Assembly: GCA_037441525.1 (NCBI GenBank)
Contig: JBBISA010000003.1
Span: 62,001-126,000 of the forward strand
Source of the DNA: SKVR01 sp037441525
GTDB taxonomy: Bacteria > Bacteroidota > Bacteroidia > Bacteroidales > UBA7960
DNA length: 64,000 nucleotides
Direction: 5' to 3'
The notes under the pieces were generated by a model. That model saw only the letters and a list, made by a program, of their open reading frames with translations. It did no database searches and was not told the DNA's origin. Position numbers and translations under genes: made by a program. Shown here piece after piece: positions 18,120-27,830 of this stretch (within the stretch, counting starts at the first letter, position 1; each line of letters opens with the position of its first letter).

Positions 18120-18356
18120 ATGTCTGACATTTCAACAAGAGTTAAAGCTATCATTGTTGATAAGCTTGGCGTAGACGAAAAAGAAGTAACCCCAGAAGCA
18201 AGTTTTACCAACGACTTGGGAGCTGATTCATTGGATACCGTAGAGCTTATTATGGAATTCGAGAAAGAATTTAACATTGCCATTCCTGATGACCAAGCTG
18301 AAAAAATCAGCACTGTAGGTGATGCTGTTGCCTACATTGAAAACAACAACAAGTAA
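18120..18356 (+). CDS. acpP: acyl carrier protein
   Basis: This 78-residue acidic protein carries growing acyl chains in fatty acid synthesis. The phosphopantetheine attachment site is Ser37 in GADSLD, followed by the conserved TVELIMEFE helix. The start is fixed by a good Shine-Dalgarno at 18108-18114 and by homology of the N-terminus MSDISTRVKAII. It is first in an acpP-fabF-rnc unit, with fabF beginning 18 bp downstream; this order is widely conserved. Confidence 0.97.
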   Translation: MSDISTRVKAIIVDKLGVDEKEVTPEASFTNDLGADSLDTVELIMEFEKEFNIAIPDDQAEKISTVGDAVAYIENNNK

Positions 18357-18374
18357 AACTTAACCAGTTTTTTA

Positions 18375-19625
18375 ATGAAACTCAGAAGAGTAGTCGTTAC
18401 AGGACTTGGCGCTCTTACACCCATAGGCAACACCGTTCCGGAATTCTGGAACGGTTTGCTTAATGGAGCCAACGGTGCCGGACCTATCACCCGGTTTGAC
18501 ACATCCAAATTCAAAACACAATTTGCCTGCGAAGTAAAAGGTTTCAACTACCTCGACCATTTCGACCGTAAAGAAGGCAGGAAATACGACCCGTTTGCAC
18601 AATATGCGCTGGTTGCAGCTGATGAGGCTATTAAAGATGCAGGACTCGACGAATTTAAGCCCGACCCCGACCGTGTAGGTGTTATCTGGGGAAGCGGTAT
18701 TGGCGGTTTAGATACATTCCTTAAAGAAATTATCGATTTTGCCAAAGGAGACGGCACACCCCGATTTAGCCCATTTTTTATCCCCAAGATGATTGCCGAC
18801 ATTGCGGCCGGCCATATATCCATCAGATACGGTTTCAGAGGCCCCAACTTCACCACTACATCTGCCTGTGCATCAGCAGCCAATGCATTGGTTGATTCAC
18901 TGAACTACATCCGCCTCGGAAAAGCCGATATTTTTATAAGTGGTGGTTCGGAAGCGGCTGTAAACGAGGCCGGACTTGGGGGATTCAACGCTCTTACAGC
19001 ATTATCAGTGCGCAATGATGATTATCTTACAGCATCACGGCCATTCGATAAAGACCGCGATGGCTTCGTTCTTGGCGAAGGTGCAGGCGCACTTGTTTTC
19101 GAAGAACTGGAGCATGCACTTGCCCGTGGTGCAAAAATCTATGCTGAAGTAGTTGGCGGAGGCTTATCAGCCGATGCATACCATATGACAGGCCCTCACC
19201 CCGAAGGTTTGGGTGCCCGCAATGTTATGAAGTATACCCTGCAAGATGCAGGTATTAAACCCGAAGATGTTGACCACATTAATACCCATGGCACTTCTAC
19301 CCCTCTTGGTGATATTGCCGAACCTAAGGCTATTGTTGACCTCTTTGGTGACCATGCAACTAAAATCAGCATCAATTCAACCAAATCAATGACTGGTCAC
19401 CTTTTGGGTGCCGCCGGAGCTGCCGAAGCCATTGCAGCTATTTTGGCAGTCAAAAATGATATTGTACCACCTACAATCAATCATTTTACCGATGACCCCG
19501 AAATTCCAAATCTGGACTTCACGTTCCATAAAGCCAGAAAGCGTACTGTGAACATAGCCATGAGCAATACCTTTGGTTTTGGCGGACACAACGCCTGTAT
19601 TGCATTTAAGAAATTTACAGAATAG
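18375..19625 (+). CDS. fabF: beta-ketoacyl-ACP synthase II
   Basis: This 416-residue condensing enzyme elongates acyl-ACP with malonyl-ACP. The Cys-His-His triad is visible: Cys165 in TTSACASAANAL, His305 in NTHGTSTPLGD and His342 in KSMTGHLLGAAGA. It also has the GFGGHNA block near the C-terminus. It lies directly downstream of acpP, whose product is its substrate carrier, and is followed by rnc only 13 bp after its stop. Confidence 0.97.
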   Translation: MKLRRVVVTGLGALTPIGNTVPEFWNGLLNGANGAGPITRFDTSKFKTQFACEVKGFNYLDHFDRKEGRKYDPFAQYALVAADEAIKDAGLDEFKPDPDRVGVIWGSGIGGLDTFLKEIIDFAKGDGTPRFSPFFIPKMIADIAAGHISIRYGFRGPNFTTTSACASAANALVDSLNYIRLGKADIFISGGSEAAVNEAGLGGFNALTALSVRNDDYLTASRPFDKDRDGFVLGEGAGALVFEELEHALARGAKIYAEVVGGGLSADAYHMTGPHPEGLGARNVMKYTLQDAGIKPEDVDHINTHGTSTPLGDIAEPKAIVDLFGDHATKISINSTKSMTGHLLGAAGAAEAIAAILAVKNDIVPPTINHFTDDPEIPNLDFTFHKARKRTVNIAMSNTFGFGGHNACIAFKKFTE

Positions 19626-19638
19626 AAATCTGACTGTT

Positions 19639-20370
19639 TTGTCACTTTTCAGATCATTCTTCAGCCGTAAAAGAAAAAGCGACCAGCAACTGGAGCGCGC
19701 GCTGAAAAATATATTCGGATTCAAGCCACGGAATATTTCTCTTTACAAACTTGCCTTCAGGCACAAATCGGTGGCTCAACCCGAAAACAACGGATTCAGG
19801 CACAGCAACGAAAGATTGGAATATCTTGGCGATGCTGTGCTTGGTTCTTGTGTGGCCGATTTCCTTTTTAAAAAGTATCCTTATAAAGATGAAGGTTTTC
19901 TCACTGAAATCCGCTCCAGAATTGTAAGCCGGCAAAACCTCAATTCTCTTTCGCGCAAACTGGGAATCGATAAACTGGTTCAAACCAGCCGCGAAAACCA
20001 AATGACCGGCACATCAATACTGGGTGATGCCTTCGAAGCATTTATCGGCGCCTTGTACCTCGATAAAGGTTACCGGTTTACTTACCGGATTGTGGTGAGC
20101 AAAATCATTCAAAACCATATTGATCTTGATGAACTGGTGGTGAAAGAAATAAATTTTAAAAGCAAACTTATTGAGTGGGCGCAGAAAGAAAAGAAAGAGC
20201 TTGAGTTTGAACTGGCCGAAGAGACCGAGAACAGCCGAAAAATGCGCATTTATCACATTAATCTTCGAATCGATAACCAGCTAATTGCCCAGGGGCAGGA
20301 TTACTCCATCAAAAAAGCGGAACAGAGTGCCGCTGCCCAGGCCTGGGAAAAACTTTTCTCTGAATTATAA
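19639..20370 (+). CDS. rnc: ribonuclease III
   Basis: This double-stranded-RNA endonuclease (243 residues with this start) processes rRNA and other structured RNAs. The signature NERLEYLGDAVL supplies catalytic Glu61 and Asp65, and GDAFEAFIGA supplies Asp130 and Glu133. The C-terminal dsRNA-binding domain spans about 160-240 and ends GYSIKKAEQ-like (YSIKKAEQSAAAQAWEKL). No ATG is available. I chose the TTG at 19639, just after the fabF stop; the open frame extends upstream but would overlap fabF by 53 bp. It converges on the YihY-family gene with 7 bp between. Confidence 0.93.
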   Translation: MSLFRSFFSRKRKSDQQLERALKNIFGFKPRNISLYKLAFRHKSVAQPENNGFRHSNERLEYLGDAVLGSCVADFLFKKYPYKDEGFLTEIRSRIVSRQNLNSLSRKLGIDKLVQTSRENQMTGTSILGDAFEAFIGALYLDKGYRFTYRIVVSKIIQNHIDLDELVVKEINFKSKLIEWAQKEKKELEFELAEETENSRKMRIYHINLRIDNQLIAQGQDYSIKKAEQSAAAQAWEKLFSEL

Positions 20371-20377
20371 CTCCCTC

Positions 20378-21769
20378 CTAAAGGTCTTTTATCAGCCGGT
20401 TTTCGGGCATCTTTTCAAGGGTATTGTTAAACAGCCACAAGGTTTGTTTTATCTTTTCAATCTCCTGAGTATCTCTGGCCAAAATAACATCCATCCCTTT
20501 GTGATCGAGTTTATGCAAAACGCTCCTGACAGAAACCTTATGAATATCGGTGGCAGGTTGCCAGGCATTTTCTTTATGATGATCTGATTTGGTTTCGCTG
20601 ATCAGTTTTATTTCGTTAAGATCGTCGAGCACTTCGCGAATGAGTTTTATAGGTATTTCAAGCTCATGCGACAATTGTGGAGGAGTAAGTGGTGAATCGC
20701 CCGCTTCAAAGCGCTTTGCAATGGCATTATATACAAACAATGATAAAATTTTTCTATTGTAGGGGCTTATATTTTTTGATTCATTCTCAAATTCGTAATA
20801 TTCCACGTTCTGGTTGGCAAAAGAAATCTCAGCCCCAAACAAAACAATAAGCCAGCTAAGCCTTATCCATAAAAGCAAAAGAGGTAGCGCGGCAAAACTA
20901 CCATAAATAGCATTGTATCGCGAAACCCCCACCTGAAAATAAATATAGGCCCATTGAATCACAATGAAAATGCTTCCGGCAATAATTGCACCGATAAGAG
21001 CTGAACTTAGCTTTACGTTGGTATTGGGCATTACCATATAGAGCAAGGTAAACACAATCCAAATGAAAACGTATGGGGTAAGATTGACCAGAAATAAAAT
21101 GGTAGGCTCCATGAAATCAAGCACATTCAGTTGTTCCATAACCAGCGAAATCTGTGTAGTTACGAAAACCGATGCTGTGCTTGATAAAATTAGGAAAATT
21201 GGTGCAACGAAAATCATGGCAAAATAATCACTTACCTTGCGTGCAAAAGGACGTGACTGTTTTATTTGCCAGATTCCATTGAATGCCTCTTCCACATACA
21301 CCATCACAATAATGATGGTGTAAAGCAAAATTGCCAACCCTACCCCCGCTACTACTCCACCTTGTGTGGTTTGAAGCATAGAATTGGCAAACTCCATAAT
21401 GTAAACATAAACGTCTTCCCTGCCGGTAAAGGCTTCTTTTAATTGTCTGTCGAGAAAGGCTTCCAGACCAAAACCCTTGGCAATACCAAAGCCCATTGCA
21501 ACAACCGGAACTATTGCCAGAAGGGTATAGTAGGTGAGGGCCGATGCACGCAGATGAAGTGCATCCTCCTTAAACCCCCGAAAGGCAAGAATAAATATTC
21601 GCAATTGTTTTATCAGGAAAGATTTCCGCGGTGGAAGATCCTTTAATGGGATTTTCCAGACATCGCGCTCTATAAAATTAGTGGCCTCCTTAACCCAGGC
21701 CATGATCTTTTCTCGGCGGTTCATATCACTACTTTTTATCAAACCCGAATCATTTGATTCAAATTCCAT
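20378..21769 (-). CDS. YihY/BrkB-family inner-membrane protein with C-terminal winged-helix-like segment
   Basis: A multi-pass membrane protein of the YihY/virulence factor BrkB family. The signature ALTYYTLLAIVPVVAMGFGIAKGFG is followed by about five further hydrophobic segments. Bacteroidota members carry an added cytoplasmic C-terminal region, seen here as LTPPQLSHELEIPIKLIREVLDDL, which looks like a helix-turn-helix fold. The transport or other role of the family is not firmly established. The frame is open to 21811, but a TAAATTTG -7 box on the minus strand (21809-21816) places transcription start downstream of that codon. I therefore use the ATG at 21769; the ATG at 21724 is also possible. 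Confidence 0.85.
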   Translation of the reverse strand: MEFESNDSGLIKSSDMNRREKIMAWVKEATNFIERDVWKIPLKDLPPRKSFLIKQLRIFILAFRGFKEDALHLRASALTYYTLLAIVPVVAMGFGIAKGFGLEAFLDRQLKEAFTGREDVYVYIMEFANSMLQTTQGGVVAGVGLAILLYTIIIVMVYVEEAFNGIWQIKQSRPFARKVSDYFAMIFVAPIFLILSSTASVFVTTQISLVMEQLNVLDFMEPTILFLVNLTPYVFIWIVFTLLYMVMPNTNVKLSSALIGAIIAGSIFIVIQWAYIYFQVGVSRYNAIYGSFAALPLLLLWIRLSWLIVLFGAEISFANQNVEYYEFENESKNISPYNRKILSLFVYNAIAKRFEAGDSPLTPPQLSHELEIPIKLIREVLDDLNEIKLISETKSDHHKENAWQPATDIHKVSVRSVLHKLDHKGMDVILARDTQEIEKIKQTLWLFNNTLEKMPENRLIKDL

Positions 21770-22346
21770 GAATTTATACGTAAAATCTGCAAAAGGGTTA
21801 GCGCTGTTCAAATTTACAGGTTTGAAGCCTGACCAAAGTATTATTTTGGTTTCTTTTGGACATCATTAAAAACTTTGAAAACTTTCCTGAAGAATTTAAG
21901 CCTCGCTGAACTTACAAACTTGGTTCAATCGTCATTTAGTTTAACACATCACGCTCGTTTCATATCATATATGCTGGTGTCATTCTGGTTTAGGATGTTC
22001 GCGATGATTTAAACGGACTATTACCTATAATGAGATACTCGCACACAAGGCCTGGTTATCAGCCAACAACGCTAAAACCCTTTTGTTGGCAGTAATTATA
22101 CGGAATATTTTTTTAAAAGGAGCACTCTGCATTATCCCCCACGAATACTTGTTCCTTCGATAAAAAAGAAAGTTTTGATTGGTGAAATGGATAAAAAACA
22201 ATTTGGTAAATTTGGCCTGACCAATGACGAATTGGAATTTTTAACCACCTGAATTAGTGATGTTTGAAAAATATTAGTCAAAATTTTTAAAAAAGGCAGA
22301 AACTGATAGTTTGGTGCCAAAAGAAAAAGAATTTAATTATATCGAA
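21770..22346. other. AT-rich intergenic region before the nitrilase gene
   Basis: Apart from the YihY promoter at its left end, this region has no supported gene. A 21-codon ATG frame at 22187-22252 (MDKKQFGKFGLTNDELEFLTT) is open and could be a tiny peptide or the remnant of a lost gene. I do not recognise it. Confidence 0.3.
21809..21837 (-). promoter_or_regulatory. candidate promoter of the YihY-family gene
   Basis: On the minus strand, TTTG (21837-21834) is followed by a 17-bp spacer and TAAATTTG (21816-21809). The -7 box is perfect; the spacing is slightly shorter than the usual 19-21. Confidence 0.4.
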
Positions 22347-23078
22347 ATGAGAGTAGCAGTAGCCCAAATTAAGCCAGCAAAAGGGAGTATTGAAAAGAAT
22401 TTGGTAAAACATGTAAAGTGGATAAAACAAGCAATTCAAAATAATGCGGATTTGATTGTTTTCCCTGAATTGTCATTAACTGGTTACGAACCAAATTTAG
22501 CGAAGAATCTCGCAACGAATCAGGATGATAAAAGGTTAGAGGAAATTCAGCAATTAAGCGATAGAAATGGAATTATCATAGGACTTGGGCTGCCAACAAA
22601 ATACCAGAGTGATATATTTGTAAGCATGATTATTTTTCAACCTGATAAAAAGCCAATAACCTATTCTAAACAATATTTATATCCAACAGAAGAACCAATT
22701 TTCAAAGCAGGCAAAAATCCACTAGTCTTAAATTTTGAAACAGAAGTTGTAGCTCCGGCAATTTGCTATGAAACGACTAATAAAGTCCATTGCGAATTTG
22801 CAAAGCAAAATAATGCAACTATCTATGTAGCTAGTGTGCTTAGTTCAACAAACGGAATCAATGCTGAGCTAAATAATTTATCCGACATCGCTAAAAAAAA
22901 TAATTTTATAACATTTATGGCAAATTTTGTTGGAGAATCAGGAGGATATCCATGTGCCGGGAAATCATCTGTTTGGAATAAGAAAGGGGAATTAATCGGG
23001 CAACTCGGAGAAAAGGAAGAAGGTTTATTGATGTTCGATACAAAATCAAAAGAGATAATAACGGCCACAGACATTTAG
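22347..23078 (+). CDS. carbon-nitrogen hydrolase (nitrilase superfamily)
   Basis: This 243-residue cytoplasmic hydrolase has the Glu-Lys-Cys triad of the nitrilase superfamily: Glu41 in FPELSLTGYEP, Lys108 in YSKQYLYPTEE and Cys140 in PAICYET. Members hydrolyse amides or carbamoyl groups; the substrate is not predictable. I start at the ATG before VAVAQIKPAKG, the family's usual N-terminus, rather than at the upstream TTG at 22311. The gene is visibly more AT-rich than its neighbours and stands alone between long non-coding gaps, which suggests acquisition by transfer. Confidence 0.88.
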   Translation: MRVAVAQIKPAKGSIEKNLVKHVKWIKQAIQNNADLIVFPELSLTGYEPNLAKNLATNQDDKRLEEIQQLSDRNGIIIGLGLPTKYQSDIFVSMIIFQPDKKPITYSKQYLYPTEEPIFKAGKNPLVLNFETEVVAPAICYETTNKVHCEFAKQNNATIYVASVLSSTNGINAELNNLSDIAKKNNFITFMANFVGESGGYPCAGKSSVWNKKGELIGQLGEKEEGLLMFDTKSKEIITATDI

Positions 23079-23217
23079 CCCAAAGACCTGATAAAACCCT
23101 TCTATCAGTATTGACTGCAGATGGGTTTTTGATTTGTTGGACTTTGAGCTAACCCTATCTGGAAGAAACAAGCTGCGATTTTTGGAGTGGAAAAATAACC
23201 GCCGCCGACCAATAATC

Positions 23218-23248
23218 CTTGTTAAGGATTTTCTTATTATTATATTTG
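23218..23248 (+). promoter_or_regulatory. candidate promoter of the GH10 xylanase gene
   Basis: CTTG (23218-23221), a 19-bp spacer and TATATTTG (23241-23248) match the Bacteroidota TTTG-N19-21-TAnnTTTG pattern well. The start codon is 122 bp beyond the -7 box, so the leader would be over 100 nt and contains a run of ten C (23287-23296). A second -7-like box, TATTTTTG, lies at 23330-23337. Confidence 0.55.
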
Positions 23249-23286
23249 CAAATAATTTATGTTTTATGGGTTATTCTATGAATACT

Positions 23287-23296
23287 CCCCCCCCCC
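23287..23296 (+). repeat. homopolymer tract of ten C in the xylanase leader
   Basis: An uninterrupted run of ten cytosines in otherwise AT-rich leader sequence, between the candidate promoter and the start codon of the GH10 gene. Confidence 0.9.
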
Positions 23297-23370
23297 ATAA
23301 ATTCTTTAATATATTGTTTATCAGAAATATATTTTTGTCTGGTAATTTCTTTCACACAAATTGATTTACA

Positions 23371-25452
23371 ATGAGAAATTTCAAAAGCTTTTTAACATCA
23401 GCATTTTTATTTTTTTTGATTATTAATAATCAGCTAATTGCAAATTTAACCAATACATTACCATCGGCAGTAATTACTTATCCGCACAGTAACGCCTATT
23501 ATCAGGAAGGGTCTAATGTTACCATTAATGTGTATTCAACTGATATTGGGGGCACCTTTGCCAACGGAACAATAGAAAAGGTTGAGTTTTTTATCAATGG
23601 GGAGCTGGTCTTCCAAACTCCAACGCACAAAAATAACACTTATACATTCGTCTGGAACAATGTTCAGGTGGGCCAATACCGTATAACAGCTCGCGCAACC
23701 GATAATTCAGGCGACTCATTTACCTCGGCCGGCGTGTTACTTCACGTGGGTAAGAACCCAGTTATTAAAAAAGGACTAAGTGCCGGTAAAGGAAAATACC
23801 TTGCAAATATTTTAGCTTCATCAACTGTGCGTTCCGATTTTCTCACCTTCTGGAATGGCGTAACTGCCGAAAATGCTCATAAATGGGGAAGCATAGAAAA
23901 TGTAAGAAATGTAATGACCTGGACAACAGGCGATAATATTTACAACTATGCAAGGAATAACCATTTAATTTTCCGTTACCATACCATTGCCTGGGGAAGC
24001 CAGTACCCCAGATGGCTCGAAACCCTTGGGCCTGCCGATTTTCAGGCTGAAATTGAACATTACATGTCGGAAATAGCAAAGAGGTATCCTTATATGGACC
24101 AGGTCGAGGTATTGAATGAGAATTTGTATAAGAACACCTGGAACGGACAGGAACATGCAGCCGGAACCCCCTTTTTCAGAGCCGGCCTGGGTGGTCCGGG
24201 TGAAACAGGGTACGATTGGGTGATTTGGCTTTTTGAAAAGGCCCGTTACTATTTTCCTAACTCAAAACTTGTAATGAACGACTTTGAGCTCGAAAATAAC
24301 CCCAACGGCATCCGCGAAATGCTCGATGTGATTAAGGTACTACGCGACAGGGGTTTGATTGATGGTTTTGGTACCCAGGCCCATACCTTTAATGTTGATG
24401 TAATGTGGAACCAAACTGCCACCCTGAAACAGCGCATCGACCTGATGGCTTCAAGCGGTGTTCCGGTTTATGTAACTGAGCTTGACCTGAAAGGGCAACC
24501 TGCTTCAGAGGAAAACCAATTAAGGGCTTACAGAAATATTTTTCCTGTGTTTTGGGGGCATCCGGCCGTGGCAGGTATTACTCTCTGGGGATATGTTGAT
24601 GGTGCTATCTGGCAGGCTAATGCCGGTCTTTTGAGAAGCAATGGCACAAAGAAACCTGCAATGGAATGGCTCGAGGAATACATGAAAGGACTGCCTGACG
24701 TGGGTTATCCGTTTCAGGGTGTTGAAATAGTAAATGATGGCAATATGATTAGCAACGGCCAGTTTGACCTCACTACAACAGGCTGGAACATTCAAAACAA
24801 CTCCGGAGCTACCAGCTCAATGGAAGTGGTTACTGGTGCAGGAATGTCGGGCCCAAGGGCGCTGCGTATTTGCCCCGAAAATGTTGGCACTGCAAGTTGG
24901 CATATTCAATTGCGACAACAAACCCCAATAGTTAGCCAGAAAAAGTATTCCATCGCATTTTTGGCCAAAGCTGATGTAAACAGAACAATTGATGTGGCCA
25001 TTCAGCAGGATGCCGACTCTTATACAACCCATTTTCAACAGCGGGTTAACCTTACCAATGAACCACAGGAATTCTCTTTTGAGTTTACTGCACCGGTTAC
25101 TGACCAGGTGGCTGCCTTAAAATTCTACATTGGAGACATTGCCGGCTGTGTTTATATCGACAATGTCAGAATGTATAATTTAACTGACACATCATCGGAT
25201 AATACATTTCCAAATGAACAGAATAAGATTATTGTCTATCCTAATCCTTTTAATGATAATCTTACAATAGATTCAAAATTTGCTCTCAATGGTGCACGTT
25301 ATCAATTAATGAGTCTGTACGGCCAGGTTTTGAAAGAAGGGAACTTTGATCGTACCAAAACCATTGAAACACTCGATTTACCGGTGGGCTTATATATACT
25401 TCGGATTGATGATGATAAAAGAACCGAGTTACTTAAGCTAATGAAAAGATAG
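23371..25452 (+). CDS. secreted GH10 endo-beta-1,4-xylanase with Ig-like, CBM and T9SS sorting domains
   Basis: This 693-residue protein has, in order, a signal peptide (about 1-25), an Ig-like domain (about 30-127), a GH10 catalytic domain (about 135-450), a CBM4/9-like carbohydrate-binding domain (about 465-610) and a C-terminal T9SS domain (starting YPNPFNDNLTI, about 625-693). The GH10 acid/base is Glu250 in VEVLNEN and the nucleophile Glu370 in VTELDL. It should hydrolyse xylan outside the cell after type IX export. It is followed at 105 bp by a type B esterase gene on the same strand, a pairing expected for decorated xylan. Confidence 0.95.
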   Translation: MRNFKSFLTSAFLFFLIINNQLIANLTNTLPSAVITYPHSNAYYQEGSNVTINVYSTDIGGTFANGTIEKVEFFINGELVFQTPTHKNNTYTFVWNNVQVGQYRITARATDNSGDSFTSAGVLLHVGKNPVIKKGLSAGKGKYLANILASSTVRSDFLTFWNGVTAENAHKWGSIENVRNVMTWTTGDNIYNYARNNHLIFRYHTIAWGSQYPRWLETLGPADFQAEIEHYMSEIAKRYPYMDQVEVLNENLYKNTWNGQEHAAGTPFFRAGLGGPGETGYDWVIWLFEKARYYFPNSKLVMNDFELENNPNGIREMLDVIKVLRDRGLIDGFGTQAHTFNVDVMWNQTATLKQRIDLMASSGVPVYVTELDLKGQPASEENQLRAYRNIFPVFWGHPAVAGITLWGYVDGAIWQANAGLLRSNGTKKPAMEWLEEYMKGLPDVGYPFQGVEIVNDGNMISNGQFDLTTTGWNIQNNSGATSSMEVVTGAGMSGPRALRICPENVGTASWHIQLRQQTPIVSQKKYSIAFLAKADVNRTIDVAIQQDADSYTTHFQQRVNLTNEPQEFSFEFTAPVTDQVAALKFYIGDIAGCVYIDNVRMYNLTDTSSDNTFPNEQNKIIVYPNPFNDNLTIDSKFALNGARYQLMSLYGQVLKEGNFDRTKTIETLDLPVGLYILRIDDDKRTELLKLMKR

Positions 25453-25557
25453 CAACCCGTGCCAGAAAGAACCGTCAAAAACCAATTGGTAACCATATCC
25501 TTGCCGGGCTGCCGATAATTATTATTCATTAAATATTAATCAATAATCTTAAAAGCT

Positions 25558-27120
25558 ATGAGACCTTTGCTAAAGATTTTATTTTTACTATCAATCGCGA
25601 CAGGATTTTGTTTTACAGGATGCAACCCAATGGCAACCAACCAAAAGGAACCGGTAGTCAAAACCACCTCCGGCAAAGTTTCAGGCAGTTTTAATAATGA
25701 TGTTTATGCATTCAAGGGGATACCTTATGCCAAGGCCGAAAGATTCATGCCGCCACAGAGTCCGGATACCTGGGATGGAATTCGCCAATGCACAGAATTT
25801 GGACCGGTAGCCAGACAGGTGGTGCCCTGGTACCCCGATTCAGTTCAGAACGAAAGTGAACTTTTCAGTGTAAATGTATGGACACAGGGAATAAAGGATA
25901 GAAAGAAGCGTCCGGTAATGCTATGGTTGCATGGAGGTGGTTTTCATGTAGGCGCAAGCAACGACCCCATGACCTACGGTGAAGCTTTGGCAAAGAAAGG
26001 CGATGTGGTATTCGTTTCGGTAAATCACCGGTTAAACATACTTGGTTTTCTTGATCTGTCGGCTTGCGGAGATAAATATTCACAATCAGCAAATGTTGGT
26101 ATCCTCGATATTGTTAAAGCCCTCGAATGGATCAAAAACAATATTGAGAATTTTGGAGGCAACCCCTCTGACGTTACCATTGTTGGTGAATCGGGTGGTG
26201 GCGGAAAAGTTGGCACACTCATGTGCATGCCTGCGGCAAAGGGGTTGTTTCACAAAGCAATTATTCAAAGTGGAACCCTTATCAATACAATGACCCGGGA
26301 GAAATCGCAACAGCTGGGTTTAGCAGTACTCGAAAGTTTTGGACTTACACCTGCCGATGTTGCAAAGCTGGATACCATCCCTTATGCTGATCTTGTTAGA
26401 GCTGGAAATGAAGCCATGGCAAAACTTTCAGGTCCAAGAAGACCAGGATCTCCCACCATGTTTGGGTTTGCCCCTTCTGCCGATGGTGTGGTTCTGCTCC
26501 AGCAACCCTTTAGCCCGGGATTTGCTCAGATTTCAAACAACATCCCTCTCCTGATGGGCAGCACCTTAAATGAGATGATGAGAACTGCTTATGGCGAAAA
26601 AGACCTTACCCTTGCGCAAGCCAAAGAACGCCTGGCAAAGGAATATGGCAATAAAACAGATCAATACATTGAGCTATTCGCCGGGGCCTATCCTGATTAC
26701 ACTCCCCAGGATCTTCTTTCTGTGGATAATGTTTTCAGGCCTTTTACCATCCGAACTGCAGATGCAAGAGCGTTAGAGTCAGCAGCTCCCCTTTATGTTT
26801 ATTTTCTGGCCTGGAAAAGCCCGGTGGATGATGCATCGAAAGGTTCTTTTCATGGATTGGACATTCCCCTGGCTTTCAATACGGTTGATCTGAGACCCGA
26901 CTGGACAGGCAATTCAGAAGAAGCATGGAAACTGGCTGATAAAATGAGTTCTGCCTGGATAAACTTTATTAAAACCGGAAACCCAAATGTTGACGGGGTG
27001 CTCCCACAGTGGGAAACCTACACTGCCCAAAATGGTGCAACCATGTACTTTGACAATGAATGTCGAATTGTGCATAATCACGACAGAGACCTTATGAATT
27101 TTATAAGACCGTTAAATTAA
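25558..27120 (+). CDS. type B carboxylesterase lipoprotein
   Basis: This 520-residue alpha/beta-hydrolase has a lipoprotein signal with Cys22 (FTGC). The family's oxyanion block is LWLHGGGFHVG, the nucleophile is Ser212 in GESGGGG, the acidic residue is probably in GSTLNEMMR and the catalytic His is in FHGLDIPLAF. Bacterial members act on esters of plant polymers or small esters. Directly downstream of a GH10 xylanase, removal of acetyl or feruloyl groups from xylan is a reasonable inference but unproven. The GESGGGG box (instead of GESAGA/GESAGG) is slightly atypical. Confidence 0.9.
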   Translation: MRPLLKILFLLSIATGFCFTGCNPMATNQKEPVVKTTSGKVSGSFNNDVYAFKGIPYAKAERFMPPQSPDTWDGIRQCTEFGPVARQVVPWYPDSVQNESELFSVNVWTQGIKDRKKRPVMLWLHGGGFHVGASNDPMTYGEALAKKGDVVFVSVNHRLNILGFLDLSACGDKYSQSANVGILDIVKALEWIKNNIENFGGNPSDVTIVGESGGGGKVGTLMCMPAAKGLFHKAIIQSGTLINTMTREKSQQLGLAVLESFGLTPADVAKLDTIPYADLVRAGNEAMAKLSGPRRPGSPTMFGFAPSADGVVLLQQPFSPGFAQISNNIPLLMGSTLNEMMRTAYGEKDLTLAQAKERLAKEYGNKTDQYIELFAGAYPDYTPQDLLSVDNVFRPFTIRTADARALESAAPLYVYFLAWKSPVDDASKGSFHGLDIPLAFNTVDLRPDWTGNSEEAWKLADKMSSAWINFIKTGNPNVDGVLPQWETYTAQNGATMYFDNECRIVHNHDRDLMNFIRPLN

Positions 27121-27375
27121 ACGGTGTTTGTATTTCTGATGTCAAATGTATCATATTCAGGCATTTAACACTGCATAAGAACAAGATAAGGCATTGACAG
27201 CAATTGCAACCTATCCTAAAATCAGACTTAAAGGGTGGTTAGAATCATATTGTATAATTTCGCAGGACCATAGGTTATAGGTTTCGAATTTGGATTTAGA
27301 ATTTCCGGAAAGCTTTTCAAATCTCATTCTAAACTGTTAGAAAAGGGCTCGTTAAAAACCCCAAAGTTTAGAAAT

Positions 27376-27687
27376 ATGACAGGTGGAGCAGGACATATTT
27401 TGGATATGATGGCACGATTGCGTATGAACAATTCGACCATCAGAAAAAAGCGTCCGTTTAAGCATGCAAGGAAAGAATATATTTTAGCTGCCAAACAGAA
27501 GCACATCGACTACCATCGGGCTACTCCACAACAATTGGAAGAAATAAGAATGCAGGTTCTGATAAACCGCGATAAAAGCAGGCTTCAAATGGCGGTTTCA
27601 TTTGTGCTAACAATAATACTTTCTTCGGTTTTAATGTGGGGATTATGGTATTTATTCCGCATTATTTGGGATGGTTGGAATAATTAA
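27376..27687 (+). CDS. small conserved hypothetical protein with C-terminal membrane segment
   Basis: This 103-residue protein begins MTGGAGHILDMMARLRMN. It has a basic middle (RKKRPFKHARKEY) and one transmembrane helix at about 70-95 (MAVSFVLTIILSSVLMWGLWYLF). Short proteins with a similar start and a C-terminal helix occur in many Bacteroidota, but I know of no function. It would be an inner-membrane protein with a positively charged cytoplasmic domain. It stands alone; the IS remnant begins about 230 bp downstream. Confidence 0.75.
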   Translation: MTGGAGHILDMMARLRMNNSTIRKKRPFKHARKEYILAAKQKHIDYHRATPQQLEEIRMQVLINRDKSRLQMAVSFVLTIILSSVLMWGLWYLFRIIWDGWNN

Positions 27688-27717
27688 CCTGAAAAAAGAA
27701 TTTACCTATAAATTGTT

Positions 27718-27740
27718 TTTCATCCGTAAATAATTTTTAA
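27718..27740. repeat. 23-bp direct repeat, copy 1
   Basis: Identical over 23 bp to 27838-27860, exactly 120 bp downstream. The core is TCATCCGTAAATAATTTTT. It sits in the gap between a small membrane-protein gene and a decayed IS transposase. Confidence 0.9.
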
Positions 27741-27830
27741 GTTAAGGTCGGGTAGTTTATCCCGTTTTTACGGGAGAACCATACATGTTCTAAAAACTTA
27801 TTCTCATCGGTGTTTGTGTTGTGCAAAAAC

